A stretch of 64,000 bases of DNA from Tumebacillus amylolyticus. GTDB lineage: Bacteria > Bacillota > Bacilli > Tumebacillales > Tumebacillaceae. Positions 52,862-60,272 of the stretch are shown piece after piece. Within the stretch, counting starts at the first letter, position 1; every line of letters begins with the position of its first letter. The stretch is from NCBI RefSeq assembly GCF_016722965.1, contig NZ_JAEQNB010000005.1:124001-188000 (forward strand). Direction: 5' to 3'. The position numbers and the translations under genes are program-made. The notes under the pieces are model-generated. The model had not been told where the DNA came from, made no database searches, and saw only the letters and a list, made by a program, of their open reading frames with translations.

Positions 52862-53604
52862 TTCTTGCCCACATCGTTGAGATGATCGCGAATGATATCC
52901 GGAACACCCTTGATCGTCTCCAGCGTGAAGAAACGTCCGATCACCGGCACGTTCAAATCGGCTTGGTCGAACGACCAACCGCCTTTGTCCGGCAAATGAA
53001 TGGCGTGAATGCCTTCTTCAAGCGCCGGTCTGATGTCATTGCGAGCCGAGTTGCCGACCATCCAGGTAGACAGATGCTCCAAACCTCGTTCCTGCATGAT
53101 CTTGGACAACACAGAACGGTTCTTGTGTTCGCTGATAAAGCGGCGATCCTCCGGGAAAATGTCGCCAAGGCCCGCCTTCAACACTTTCGCGGTCTGAATC
53201 TCGTGATCGCCCCCGGTGTAGAGGTACAGTTCATGCCCCTCCGAGCGCAACAATTCAAGCGTATCATGCGCATGCGGGTACAACTCGATCGGCTTCGTGT
53301 ACACTCCGTACCCGACCGCTTCGATTTCCTGCTCCTCATGCTTCGACGGCGTCTTGCCGTACTTCTCACACATCAGACGGTAGGTGGCGACCAATGATTC
53401 CGGGAAACGGTGCTTGCCAAGCCCGTGCTGCTCGATGCCGGAGAGATCGATATGTTGTTGTGTATCATCAATCAGTTTCGCCTCAATCGGGTAGCCTTGG
53501 AAAAACGAAAGCATCGCCGCGATAAACTCCGAGCGGGCTTCGTTGAAAAATCGGTTGCAATGAATCAGGGTGTCGTCCAGATCAAATAAAAGATGTTGCT
53601 TCAT
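52858..53604 (-). CDS. HAD-family hydrolase
   Basis: 248 residues with HAD motif I FDLDDTLIH (7-15), motif II YLYTGGD (about 126), and motif III/IV WMVGNSARNDI. The cap is an alpha-helical C1 type. It probably dephosphorylates a small metabolite; the substrate cannot be inferred. It is coupled to the DUF188 gene by overlap. Confidence 0.88.
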   Translation of the reverse strand: MKQHLLFDLDDTLIHCNRFFNEARSEFIAAMLSFFQGYPIEAKLIDDTQQHIDLSGIEQHGLGKHRFPESLVATYRLMCEKYGKTPSKHEEQEIEAVGYGVYTKPIELYPHAHDTLELLRSEGHELYLYTGGDHEIQTAKVLKAGLGDIFPEDRRFISEHKNRSVLSKIMQERGLEHLSTWMVGNSARNDIRPALEEGIHAIHLPDKGGWSFDQADLNVPVIGRFFTLETIKGVPDIIRDHLNDVGKK

Positions 53605-53659
53605 ACCCTGGTCCCTCCTCTCGCACGTATCTTCCCATTATATATCACATCCCCATGAC

Positions 53660-53698
53660 AAAAAAAGCCGACGAACCATCGTTCGCCGGGTCGTCGCT
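53660..53698 (-). terminator. Terminator after the 89-residue membrane protein gene
   Basis: GACGA near 53670-53674 and TCGTC near 53691-53695 with an inner GAACxxxxGTTC stem form a hairpin next to a run of seven A (U on the minus transcript). It begins right after the stop at 53699. Confidence 0.65.
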
Positions 53699-53968
53699 TT
53701 AGAAGTTGCCGTTTGGGTAGAGTGCCAAGTACGCGATCCACAGCGCTACGGCGACGGCAATGCCGACCAATGCCCACAGCAGAACGCCTTTCCCATCACG
53801 GCTGAAGATCGCCCGCAAGAAGCCCATCGTCCACGGGGCCGGCGTGTTCGGGTACGCCGCGTGGTACTCTTCCTCGATGTCTGTATACTGTTTGTGCATC
53901 TTCTCTTCGAATTTGTCATCGAACTGTTTTCGTTCCTGAAGTTTTTGATCTTCATGGTTCATGCGCAT
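53699..53968 (-). CDS. Small membrane protein, unknown
   Basis: 89 residues; ATG at 53968, 5 bp after AAGGAGG, with a second ATG at 53962. Residues 1-45 are highly charged and helical (EDQKLQERKQFDDKFEEKM), then NTPAPWTMGFLRAIF and one C-terminal transmembrane segment (about 62-83, VLLWALVGIAVAVALWIAYLAL). No family recognised. Confidence 0.7.
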   Translation of the reverse strand: MRMNHEDQKLQERKQFDDKFEEKMHKQYTDIEEEYHAAYPNTPAPWTMGFLRAIFSRDGKGVLLWALVGIAVAVALWIAYLALYPNGNF

Positions 53969-54024
53969 CTCACCCTCCTTCTGTTCTCTAGCGTTTGCAA
54001 AACGCCCATTTTCATTCCCAACGT

Positions 54025-54056
54025 AAAAAGGCCATCCTCGGGTCGCGAGGATGGTC
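54025..54056 (-). terminator. Terminator after the haem-oxygenase-like gene
   Basis: GGCCATCCTCG (54030-54040) and CGAGGATGGTC (54046-54056) form a stem with one G-U pair; the minus transcript then has CCUUUUUAC. It lies 16 bp past the stop. Confidence 0.85.
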
Positions 54057-54071
54057 TTGTGGTACTCAAAA

Positions 54072-54800
54072 TTATTTGCGTTTCATTTCGTCATACAATT
54101 CGTCATAGAAACGAGCTTCTGACAGCGCAATTTCTACACCTGCGCGGTAGATCGTTTGCAGTTGCGCAGGCTCCGGGAAGTCGACCAATACATCGCGACA
54201 GAGTTCGTAATGACGCGGTTCGTGCGTGTCGGCATGCGCCATCCAGAACGCTGCGTTGACTTTGCGCTCCCTATTGTAGTTCGGGTGACGCAATCCTTCG
54301 CCGATCAAGCCCATGACGAGACCTGCAAACAATTCGGACCCAAGCCCGACCGCCGCCATCGCTTCCAAAGTGGTCGCCCCGCGCAAGAAATTCAAAAAGG
54401 AGTCTACCGCCTTTTGGGTCGCCGCTCCCACCGGATAGTCCGGCACATGTTCGTCGTTGACCGTCACATCGGGAGCCACCGACTCCAAGAACGTGCGATA
54501 CATCCGGGAGTGGTATCCCTTGGGATTGCCGCGTCCGGCCTCATCCCAGAGGTTGTCCACCAACGGCACCCACCAGCGGTCCAAGGGTTCCACCGCCGCA
54601 ATCGCAGCCCCCAGCACACGCGGGAAATTGCGGCTGTAATAGCTGTATTGCAAGGCAAACTCGCGAATTTGTGCCGTAGTGAATTCACCGTTTCCAAGCG
54701 CCGTCAGGAAACGGCCTTTGACGATCTTCTCTTTCACCTGTTCCATCACGGCGCGTTCTACGTCTTGGTACGTTTGAAGTTCCAGCATGGTTTCTTGCAT
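54072..54800 (-). CDS. Haem-oxygenase-like (TenA/PqqC/iron-containing HDO) family protein
   Basis: 242 residues, all helical. FALQYSYYSRNFPRVLGA (about 48-65), VDNLWDEAGRGNPKGYHSRMYRTFL (about 80-104) and a C-terminal WMAHADTHEPRHYELCRDVL (about 187-206) match the haem-oxygenase-like superfamily with His/Asp/Glu metal ligands, closer to the iron-containing redox group than to thiaminase. Possible roles include diiron oxidation of a small molecule. No pathway genes are adjacent. ATG at 54800; the ribosome site is weak. Confidence 0.75.
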   Translation of the reverse strand: MQETMLELQTYQDVERAVMEQVKEKIVKGRFLTALGNGEFTTAQIREFALQYSYYSRNFPRVLGAAIAAVEPLDRWWVPLVDNLWDEAGRGNPKGYHSRMYRTFLESVAPDVTVNDEHVPDYPVGAATQKAVDSFLNFLRGATTLEAMAAVGLGSELFAGLVMGLIGEGLRHPNYNRERKVNAAFWMAHADTHEPRHYELCRDVLVDFPEPAQLQTIYRAGVEIALSEARFYDELYDEMKRK

Positions 54801-54845
54801 GATCTCTTGTCTCTCCCCACTTGATGTCTGTCTGTTTGTACATGG

Positions 54846-54884
54846 AAAAAAGGACGGAGGCGCTCTTCGCTCCGTCCCCTTTTT
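54846..54884 (-). terminator. Terminator after the methyltransferase gene
   Basis: GGACGGAG (54852-54859) pairs with CTCCGTCC (54870-54877), flanked by A-runs and T-runs on both sides. It starts 2 bp after the stop at 54887. Confidence 0.85.
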
Positions 54885-54886
54885 CC

Positions 54887-55630
54887 TTACTTCTTGCGGA
54901 CAGCTCGGTACACACGGTACCCAAGCCGCCGTGAAAACTTCTCGGTTAAGGCCTGGTGGGCGCTCCAGATGTCATACAGCCTCGGGTCCACGTCTTGCGA
55001 TGCCTCAAATTCCGGCAACTCCTGCTCGGGAGTCTGCTCATTGGGAATCGCCGAAGCCACCGTGCCGCCTCGCACCACAGAAATCGACTCAAACCCGATC
55101 CCCTGCAAACGCCCCGTCCATTCGGTCTCTGTCGGAACCTGACGCGTGTTGTACACGCTGCTCAATTCCTCCAGTTCCTTTGCCGAAAGCGGACGCTCCG
55201 CCGTCATTTCCAAATCGAGCAGGACACCGCCCGGTTTCAGCACGCGGGCATACTCGCCAAGAGCCGTGTTGATGCGCGTGAAGATCGTCACCGACTCAAC
55301 GAGCACCAAATCAAACGACTTGTCTGGAAACGGAAGCCGGTGTACATCTCCTTGCAAGAGCTGCACACGCACTCCTTCCCGTTGAAAGCGCCGCCCGGCC
55401 TTCTGCAACATCAGCGGGTGTTGGTCGAGCGCCGTCACCTGTGCGCCGTATGTCTTCGCAAGATAGGCGGCGGTCTGTCCGGTGCCGCATCCGGCATCGA
55501 GCACTTGCGAAACAGGAGTCAATCTTTCCTTCGCCACGACGTCCCGGGTCAACGCCAATCCGCCCGGATGGGCGCCGCCGATCCCGAACGTCGCCAGAAA
55601 ATCATGATACGTCAGTTCTCTCACGCTCAC
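54887..55630 (-). CDS. Class I SAM-dependent methyltransferase
   Basis: The open frame extends to a TTG at 55654, but GGGGAGCGGA lies nearest to two GTG codons at 55630 and 55624; I use 55630 (247 residues). Motif I VLDAGCGTGQTAAYL, motif II VTALDQHPLMLQKA, motif III GDVHRLPFPDKSFDLVLVE and the post-motif VLKPGGVLLDLEM are standard. Substrate unknown. An N-terminal ELTYHDFLATFGIGGAHPGG is typical of a Bacillota group of unknown substrate. Confidence 0.85.
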   Translation of the reverse strand: MSVRELTYHDFLATFGIGGAHPGGLALTRDVVAKERLTPVSQVLDAGCGTGQTAAYLAKTYGAQVTALDQHPLMLQKAGRRFQREGVRVQLLQGDVHRLPFPDKSFDLVLVESVTIFTRINTALGEYARVLKPGGVLLDLEMTAERPLSAKELEELSSVYNTRQVPTETEWTGRLQGIGFESISVVRGGTVASAIPNEQTPEQELPEFEASQDVDPRLYDIWSAHQALTEKFSRRLGYRVYRAVRKK

Positions 55631-55708
55631 TCCGCTCCCCTGATTGCGATCCAACCGCGATCCAGAATTGTGCCCGTATCATATGTATGATCGCAACAGG
55701 GAAAAAAG

Positions 55709-55945
55709 CTACGCTCTTCGCCAGTTCCTGACAAGGACATACGCGGTCACCAGCGCCGCAAAAGCGACCAACATGATTCCGCCCGCCAGTTTCAACCATT
55801 GGCTGTGCAAGTCCGCATACCGATCTTGGAATTGACCCTGCACCATGAGAATGTCCTGCTCAATTTGGTGGTAGCGGCTGTACAACCAGCCGAGCAACCC
55901 AAGCTCTGCGACCAGCGCGAGCAACAGCGAGATGCGTTTGCTCAC
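55709..55945 (-). CDS. Small two-segment membrane protein
   Basis: 78 residues from a GTG at 55945 overlapping the XRE gene stop. Transmembrane segments at about 5-23 and 53-71 flank a soluble helix (YHQIEQDILMVQGQFQDRYADL). It is co-encoded with the regulator and may be its target or sensor partner; this is positional inference. Confidence 0.7.
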   Translation of the reverse strand: MSKRISLLLALVAELGLLGWLYSRYHQIEQDILMVQGQFQDRYADLHSQWLKLAGGIMLVAFAALVTAYVLVRNWRRA

Positions 55946-56328
55946 TTCTCTTCACTCTCCGTCCGTTTTTTCAGCGTGCGCAAGTAGTGGACAAACGCTT
56001 CCATCACTTGGGTGTCGCTCCACGTCTCCACCGACTCCTGCGAAGTGCCGAAGGGTTCGAGAATTTTCTCGCGCACATAGCCGCTCACATCTGCCGGAAG
56101 CGCCGAGATCAGCGTCCCGGCCTCTTCTTGCTTGCCGAAAAAGTAACTCACCGGCTTGCCGAGCACGTCCGCCATCCCCGCCACCACTTGCATGGAAGGG
56201 TTTTTCTTGACCCCGCGCTCCAATTCCCGTAGGTAGGTCGCCGTCACGCCGACAGCTTCGGCCAACTGCGCGACCGTAAGCCCGCTCTGGGTACGAGCCT
56301 CCCGAATCAACATCCCCAAATCCACCAT
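55942..56328 (-). CDS. XRE-family transcriptional regulator
   Basis: 128 residues. Helix-turn-helix at about 5-60 (LIREARTQSGLTVAQLAEAVGVTATYLRELERG). The C-terminus (about 75-128) is helical and ends in a charged KKRTESEEK tail. A perfect 16-bp palindrome lies in the divergent promoter region 100 bp upstream and is a natural operator candidate. Confidence 0.9.
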   Translation of the reverse strand: MVDLGMLIREARTQSGLTVAQLAEAVGVTATYLRELERGVKKNPSMQVVAGMADVLGKPVSYFFGKQEEAGTLISALPADVSGYVREKILEPFGTSQESVETWSDTQVMEAFVHYLRTLKKRTESEEK

Positions 56329-56421
56329 ACGCCACCTCAGAACAAATGTTCGTATCCGCGCAATCTCAGGAGATCACGCGAGCTTCAGCGACCTTGTCGC
56401 GAATTTTCAGCTCTCAAAGCC

Positions 56422-56451
56422 TTGTACGAAACTATAGTTTCGAACTATAAT
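56422..56451 (+). promoter_or_regulatory. Sigma-A promoter with palindromic operator candidate
   Basis: TTGTAC (56422-56427), 18 bp, TATAAT (56446-56451) reads toward the gene at 56508. The spacer holds the perfect palindrome CGAAACTATAGTTTCG (56427-56442). A partial copy (CGAACTATA) continues into the -10. On the other strand the same palindrome supplies a TATAGT for the XRE gene, so one bound regulator could control both directions. Confidence 0.65.
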
Positions 56452-56507
56452 CAGAAGCAACAACATCCATTCTATCATAGAACTCCCACTGACAGGAGGG
56501 CTTCCCC

Positions 56508-56813
56508 ATGATGACTGCTCAAGCAATTCTGATCCGCTGGCCGAACGAGGATACCGGCGGGTACTTCAAAGTCCCCGGTTGCCTCGTCAACCCCAACACC
56601 GCACTGGCGATTTTCGATTGCCACCTCGAAGTTCACTTGGTCACACCGACCGATCATCCCCACGAGTTCGATCTGCACTTCGCCTCCAACCCGCTGTTTT
56701 ACGTTGGCGACGACCTCCCGGAGATTTTCCACGACCTCAATCAATTGACCCTCCTCGAGTTTGCACGCAAGTACACCCACAGCGAGTACCATCCGACAGA
56801 AGCCGTTTGCTGA
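56508..56813 (+). CDS. Hypothetical protein (101 aa)
   Basis: ATG at 56508 after GACAGGAGGGC. The sequence starts MTAQAILIRWPNEDTGGYFKV and is rich in His, Asp and aromatic residues (VHLVTPTDHPHEFDLHF, then FARKYTHSEYH), with no membrane segment. No family recognised. It has its own promoter with an XRE-type operator candidate and its own terminator. Confidence 0.75.
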   Translation: MMTAQAILIRWPNEDTGGYFKVPGCLVNPNTALAIFDCHLEVHLVTPTDHPHEFDLHFASNPLFYVGDDLPEIFHDLNQLTLLEFARKYTHSEYHPTEAVC

Positions 56814-56818
56814 TAGGA

Positions 56819-56851
56819 AAAAGCCCTCCGGCACCTGTGGAGGGCTTTTTC
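56819..56851. terminator. Bidirectional terminator
   Basis: AAAAAGCCCTCC (56819-56830) and GGAGGGCTTTTT (56840-56851) form a perfect 12-bp stem with a 9-nt loop. It sits between the converging 101-residue gene and the Nudix gene. Confidence 0.92.
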
Positions 56852-56862
56852 ACTGCTTGTAT

Positions 56863-57249
56863 TCAGGTGCGCAACAGTCGGTCCACGATCGGCACATCTG
56901 CGGGGGCCAAGTCGTAGGACTTCAACTCGTGGAGACGTACCCAGTGGACATCCTGCACATCGAGCAGTTGCAATTCACCGCATACATACCGACACTGATA
57001 GCCCATCAGCACGACGTGACGGTCTTCGTACGTGTGAGAAACGACTTCCAGCACGTCGCCGACTTCAATGTCGATGCCAAGCTCTTCGCGAATTTCTCGT
57101 GCCAGTCCCGCACGCGGGTCTTCTCCCCACTCCAACTTGCCGCCGGGGAACTCCCACTTGAGTCCCATATGCGTGTCAGGTTTTCGTTGGGCGAGCAGAA
57201 TTCGTCCGTCCTTCTCGATCACCGCCGCTGTTACGACCAATTGTTTCAT
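56863..57249 (-). CDS. Nudix hydrolase (MutT-like)
   Basis: 128 residues. The Nudix box GGKLEWGEDPRAGLAREI followed by REELGI fits GX5EX7REUXEEXGU exactly (about 36-58). N-terminus VVTAAVIEKDGRILLAQRKP and FPGG just before the box are typical of 8-oxo-dGTP-type or CTP-type MutT proteins. It probably cleans up oxidised nucleotides. Confidence 0.93.
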   Translation of the reverse strand: MKQLVVTAAVIEKDGRILLAQRKPDTHMGLKWEFPGGKLEWGEDPRAGLAREIREELGIDIEVGDVLEVVSHTYEDRHVVLMGYQCRYVCGELQLLDVQDVHWVRLHELKSYDLAPADVPIVDRLLRT

Positions 57250-57254
57250 TCCGC

Positions 57255-57635
57255 CTACCTCTTCAAGGTCGACAGTCGCTGCAACGTCAACGAGAAGTTA
57301 CGGCTCGTGAGCGTCACTTCTTCCGGAGACAGATCGACTTCAATGTCTTGGGGGTCGATCGGGAAGGTCACCGATTGCGGTTCACCGCCCGCTTCCTCCT
57401 CCGTCTCGCGGAACAGGAACTCCATGGCCACGTCTTCCCCCGCCTCCGATTGCACGAGATCGCAGAGATCAAACGTTGACGCGAATTGTGCCAACAGGTG
57501 TTCATGCACGATCTCGCCGCGCTCTTCTTGCATCTCCAGACGCACCCACACCGGGGCTTCCGAGAACAAACTCTCCAAGATTCCAATCAAATCTTCCAAG
57601 CCGCTGACCGGCTCATACATTTCGAGGTCTTCCAT
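57255..57635 (-). CDS. Acidic hypothetical protein (126 aa)
   Basis: ATG at 57635, 9 bp after GGAGG; the longer open frame has no ribosome site. Very acidic (VQSEAGEDVAMEFLF, EETEEE-type runs) with alternating beta-type stretches. No family recognised. It is 5 bp upstream of the Nudix gene and probably co-transcribed with it. Confidence 0.7.
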   Translation of the reverse strand: MEDLEMYEPVSGLEDLIGILESLFSEAPVWVRLEMQEERGEIVHEHLLAQFASTFDLCDLVQSEAGEDVAMEFLFRETEEEAGGEPQSVTFPIDPQDIEVDLSPEEVTLTSRNFSLTLQRLSTLKR

Positions 57636-57784
57636 GCTTGCCATCCTCCTCCAACTACATCGTGGGTTATTGTACCATACGCATGAGACCCGCGGTAGGC
57701 AAGCCAAATCACCTTGTGGATTGCGAAGCGTTTCAGGCATATGGTACCATGTGAATACCATTTCTAACCGAAGGAGCGATGAAC

Positions 57785-58033
57785 ATGGAAGCCCCGAAGA
57801 TCACCCTTGAATACTGCAACATGTGAAACTACTTACCCCGCGCCGTCAGTTTGACGGACGAAATTCTCAAGTATTTCGGACCCAAGGTCGGAGAATTCAC
57901 CCTCCTCCCCTCCAAGGGCGGAGTTTATGAGATTACCTGCAACGGAGAACTGATCTACTCGAAAAAGTCCCTCGGCCGTTTCCCCGAAGACGGCGAAGTG
58001 TTGGAGATCCTGCGCCAGAAGATTTTTTCATAA
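57785..58033 (+). CDS. SelW-like (Rdx family) selenoprotein, UGA read as selenocysteine
   Basis: ATG at 57785, 8 bp after AAGGAG. The frame reads MEAPKITLEYCNM, then TGA at 57824-57826, then NYLPRAVSLTDEILKYFG on to TAA at 58033: 82 codons counting UGA. YCxxUxYLPRA is the thioredoxin-like CxxU/CxxC motif of the Rdx (SelW/SelT/SelH) family at the family's normal place. The downstream part (GGVYEITCNGELIYSKK) also matches, and the full length is normal. Translation does not start again sensibly after the UGA: the next ATG-like start is a non-RBS TTG. Alternatives are a sequencing error or a recent nonsense mutation of a CxxC form. Confidence 0.8.
57843..57857 (+). promoter_or_regulatory. Candidate bacterial SECIS hairpin
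   Basis: CCGTCA (57843-57848) pairs with TGACGG (57852-57857), loop GTT. The loop begins 22 nt after the UGA, with G as its first base. That fits the bacterial SECIS rule (small apical loop with an early G, 16-37 nt after UGA) and lies inside the coding sequence. Confidence 0.65.
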
Positions 58034-58040
58034 TCTCATC

Positions 58041-58082
58041 AAAAAAGGAACCCGGCCACGCGTGTGGTCGGGTTCCTTTTTT
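58041..58082. terminator. Bidirectional terminator after the selenoprotein gene
   Basis: AAAAAAGGAACCCGGCCAC and GTGGTCGGGTTCCTTTTTT pair almost perfectly around GCGT. It lies between the converging selenoprotein and pseudokinase genes. Confidence 0.92.
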
Positions 58083-58092
58083 ATCAAAACGA

Positions 58093-59655
58093 CTACTGGC
58101 TGATCGTGAAGGTGATACGCCCGCCCTTCTCCAACTGCGTTCCCGCGGCCGGAGTTTGCTTGGATACGGTGCCGGACGGTGTGCCGGTGCCCTCGATTTG
58201 GAACGAGTAGCGATAGCCGAGTTGGAGCAACGTCTGCTCGGCGGCGGCTTGTGTCAGGTTGGTGAGGTCAGGTACGGTACCTGCCGCTGTTTGGGTCGAC
58301 GGTTGGTTCGGTTGGACGGTACCTGCCCCCGGACCGCCCGGTGTCGTACTTTGGTCGGAGTTGACCGTGAGCACCAGCATATCGCCCGTGTTCACTTCGG
58401 TGTTCGGGTCTGCCGATTGACGGTAGACTTTGCCCTTGGTCACCGGGTCGTCCGCTGAACGATACACCCATTGGATGCGATCGGTCGGGTAGCCGTTCTC
58501 GCCGAGGATTTGGATGGCCTGTTCCTCCGTTTTGTTCATGAGATTCGGCATCTTGATCGAACGGCCCTGCTCCGCTTGACCTGTTGCGGTCGTAGCGGTC
58601 GAAGTATCACTGCCAAGCGTCCACCAGATTCCGACGGTGATGACCAAAACAGCCAAGATCCCTGCGAGAACCATCATCGGTCGGCGTTTGGGCTTCATCG
58701 TTTCCTCCGCCATTTTTTTGGCGGCTTCCGCTTTTTTCAGTTGCGCGACTTTTTGCAAGGAGCCTTGCGCCATGTCTTTCACCGATTTGACGGAATCCTT
58801 CACACGCCCGAGCGCTTGCGTGCTGCCGACTCCGGAGGAAGTTGAAGCAGAGGGTTCCTGCTCCGACTTGTGCTTCGTCGGCTGACGGCTCTCCATGCGC
58901 GAGAGTACAGGCGTGCTCATCGCTTGGTGGATGCCCTTGATCTCCTTGTAGAGCTCTTGGACGGACGTGTAGGGTCCACGCGTTGATTTGGCCAGGATGC
59001 GCTCGATGATCGTCAACAGATGCTCCGGCAACCAGAGATTCGGCCCTGCATGGTTGCGACCCAGGAAGTTGCGCACGTCGGCTAGCACCTGCGTCGTAGG
59101 CAGGAAGTCGGAGTACGGGTCTCCCGTCAACATCTCGTAAAGCAACACACCACTGGCATGAAGCAGTTCAGCGTGCGTGCGTCCGCGCTCTTGACCGCCA
59201 AGCAACGGACCATAGCCGATCATTTTGAGAAATCCATCCTTGGTAATCAACACGCTGGTCGGTGCGATGGTGATCTCTTGAATTCCCGCACGTTCCGCTG
59301 CGACAACTGCGCCGAGGAGTTGATTCAGGAGATCAACGGCCAGTTCCGGAGCCAGCGGAGCGCGATCGCGCATCCAGCGTGCCAAGATCAGGCCATCTAA
59401 GTCTTCGGTGATCAGGTAGAGATTCGGTTCCTCCACCACCACATCATATATCGACAACAAGTGCGGTTCATGTAAACCAGCCGCTTTGGCGATCTCTTGT
59501 TCCCAGGTGGGACGAGTCTCCGGCGTCACGTTTTCCGCGAGGCGCATCACCGCCACTTTTCGATCCAGCGATTCATCCTGCGCGTGAAACAGATCACTTC
59601 GGCCGCCGACCGCTTCTAAGAAACGGTATCTGCCGGCCAAGATTCGCTCGTTCAT
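58093..59655 (-). CDS. PASTA-domain pseudokinase (PknB-like, catalytically dead)
   Basis: ATG at 59655, 6 bp after AGGGGG, gives 520 residues. Residues 1-270 follow a Hanks-kinase layout but lack catalytic residues: VAVK is VAVM, the HRD site is QEI within AGIQEITIAPTSV, and DFG is IGYGP. A linker, one transmembrane segment (about 329-349, MMVLAGILAVLVITVGIWW) and two extracellular PASTA domains (about 365-432 and 458-520) follow. PASTA domains sense cell-wall muropeptides or lipid II. A dead kinase could act as a scaffold or regulator of a true PrkC-type kinase elsewhere. Confidence 0.88.
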   Translation of the reverse strand: MNERILAGRYRFLEAVGGRSDLFHAQDESLDRKVAVMRLAENVTPETRPTWEQEIAKAAGLHEPHLLSIYDVVVEEPNLYLITEDLDGLILARWMRDRAPLAPELAVDLLNQLLGAVVAAERAGIQEITIAPTSVLITKDGFLKMIGYGPLLGGQERGRTHAELLHASGVLLYEMLTGDPYSDFLPTTQVLADVRNFLGRNHAGPNLWLPEHLLTIIERILAKSTRGPYTSVQELYKEIKGIHQAMSTPVLSRMESRQPTKHKSEQEPSASTSSGVGSTQALGRVKDSVKSVKDMAQGSLQKVAQLKKAEAAKKMAEETMKPKRRPMMVLAGILAVLVITVGIWWTLGSDTSTATTATGQAEQGRSIKMPNLMNKTEEQAIQILGENGYPTDRIQWVYRSADDPVTKGKVYRQSADPNTEVNTGDMLVLTVNSDQSTTPGGPGAGTVQPNQPSTQTAAGTVPDLTNLTQAAAEQTLLQLGYRYSFQIEGTGTPSGTVSKQTPAAGTQLEKGGRITFTISQ

Positions 59656-59798
59656 GTCCATCCCCCTATCATTTTGGACAACCTATACGGGTCATCATAT
59701 ACGTATTACGTATGGCGCGAGGATTTTATGCGGGTCGCTTTCGTAAGACTTCTCCACTCCCGAAACCCCGTCCTTCTTTCTAAATGTTTCGAATATGA

Positions 59799-59827
59799 TT
59801 GATTTCCTCAAGTGAAAGCACTAGACT
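59799..59827 (+). promoter_or_regulatory. Sigma-A promoter for the 99-residue gene
   Basis: TTGATT (59799-59804), 17 bp, TAGACT (59822-59827), 40 bp before the ATG at 59867. The remainder of the 59656-59866 gap is A/T-rich; a near-palindrome ATACGTATTACGTAT at about 59698-59714 is the only other structure I see. Confidence 0.6.
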
Positions 59828-59866
59828 GAGGTACGAGTACGACTTGAAAAAAGGACGGATGACAAC

Positions 59867-60166
59867 ATGACTCAAGACCACGCCCTGTTTACCCATTCCT
59901 TCATGATCGCAAAAAAAATCGGCTTGGCGTTATCGTACGCATTGGAACGCCTTGAACTGAACAAGGGACTGACGTTTACATACGAAGCGAAAGCCCCTGA
60001 CAAAGAACTCGCGCAGATGACGACCGAAGAGTTGGCTCGCTACAACATCGACTGCGCTCTGTCGATGGCCACTCTGTTGAATCATACGCTCGTCCATCTC
60101 AACGACTTTGACGCAGCCAAAGTGCTCTCCATGCTTGGAGAAGACGGGCTGTCGTTTCCATCATAA
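59867..60166 (+). CDS. Hypothetical helical protein (99 aa)
   Basis: ATG at 59867 with AAAAGGACGG about 11 bp upstream. The product is mostly helical (FMIAKKIGLALSYALERLEL, TTEELARYNIDCALSMATLLNHTLVHL). No transmembrane segment or known motif. It has its own promoter and terminator, so it is a stand-alone gene of unknown function. Confidence 0.72.
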   Translation: MTQDHALFTHSFMIAKKIGLALSYALERLELNKGLTFTYEAKAPDKELAQMTTEELARYNIDCALSMATLLNHTLVHLNDFDAAKVLSMLGEDGLSFPS

Positions 60167-60170
60167 AAGG

Positions 60171-60205
60171 AGAACCGGTCCCTATTAGTGACCGGTTCTT
60201 TTTTT
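60171..60205 (+). terminator. Terminator after the 99-residue gene
   Basis: AGAACCGGTC (60171-60180) pairs with GACCGGTTCT (60190-60199) around a 9-nt loop, followed by six more T residues. Confidence 0.92.
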
Positions 60206-60272
60206 GTCTCTTTTATTACGCGTTCTGATTTGATAAAATAAAAATACAATTATGAGATGGGGAGGTCTACTG

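Noticed and set aside
57851-58033. Independent 60-residue protein starting after the UGA
   Set aside because: No ribosome site precedes the TTG start, and the sequence is the conserved C-terminal part of a Rdx-family protein whose N-terminal motif lies in frame upstream.
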